A DNA stretch of 7,385 bases from Limnohabitans sp. (GTDB taxonomy: Bacteria; Pseudomonadota; Gammaproteobacteria; Burkholderiales; Burkholderiaceae_C). Location: NCBI GenBank assembly GCA_015657605.1, contig JACDQO010000510.1, forward strand, positions 1 through 7,385. Direction: 5' to 3'. How positions within the stretch are numbered: position 1 is the first letter of the stretch; the number at the start of each line of letters is the position of its first letter. This document shows, in pieces, positions 7,340 to 7,385 of the stretch. A program made the translations under genes and the position numbers. The notes below the pieces were generated by a model. That model was not told the DNA's origin. It ran no database searches and saw only the letters and a program-made list of their open reading frames with translations.

Positions 7340-7385
7340 GCCACGAAGATCGTTTTTTTTCAATGAAATCAAAGGCTTAGCGCTC

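Noticed and set aside
7341..7360. Possible plus-strand terminator (GAAGATCG followed by T8)
   Set aside because: No inverted repeat long enough for a stable hairpin precedes the T run, and no plus-strand gene ends here.

Overview
The window is the promoter-proximal half of a dcw (division and cell wall) operon, read entirely on the minus strand. Transcription runs from the right edge (about 7340) to the left edge. In transcription order the genes are mraZ, rsmH (mraW), ftsL, ftsI, murE, murF and mraY, and mraY runs off the left end of the window. This order is the conserved proteobacterial one. The protein signatures, the moderately high GC and the very short intergenic spaces suggest a betaproteobacterium of the order Burkholderiales, possibly a Comamonadaceae member. 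That placement is judged from recalled family features, not from a search.

Layout: 7243-7385 is non-coding. It holds a candidate extended -10 promoter and, overlapping it, four AGTG direct repeats at exactly 10-base spacing, the expected operator for the autoregulator MraZ. From 7242 down to base 1 every base is coding except a 5-base gap between mraZ and rsmH. The following genes are joined stop-to-start by overlaps of 1, 4 or 11 bases, which indicates one polycistronic, translationally coupled unit. No internal terminator, RNA gene, mobile element or CRISPR array was seen.

How the genes work together: MraZ controls the operon. RsmH methylates 16S rRNA. FtsL and FtsI are divisome membrane proteins, FtsI being the septal transpeptidase. 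MurE and MurF add meso-diaminopimelate and D-Ala-D-Ala to the UDP-MurNAc peptide. MraY then transfers the finished phospho-MurNAc-pentapeptide to undecaprenyl phosphate to make lipid I.

The most notable irregularity is in murF. A one-base loss near 1838-1839 and a one-base gain near 1696-1700 put about 47 codons, including two conserved motifs, out of frame and create an early stop. Both lie in short homopolymer runs and compensate each other exactly, and the intervening frame still encodes a well-conserved MurF segment. Consensus sequencing error is therefore the favoured explanation over true gene loss. I found no evidence of an undescribed system: apart from murF this is an ordinary core-genome region.
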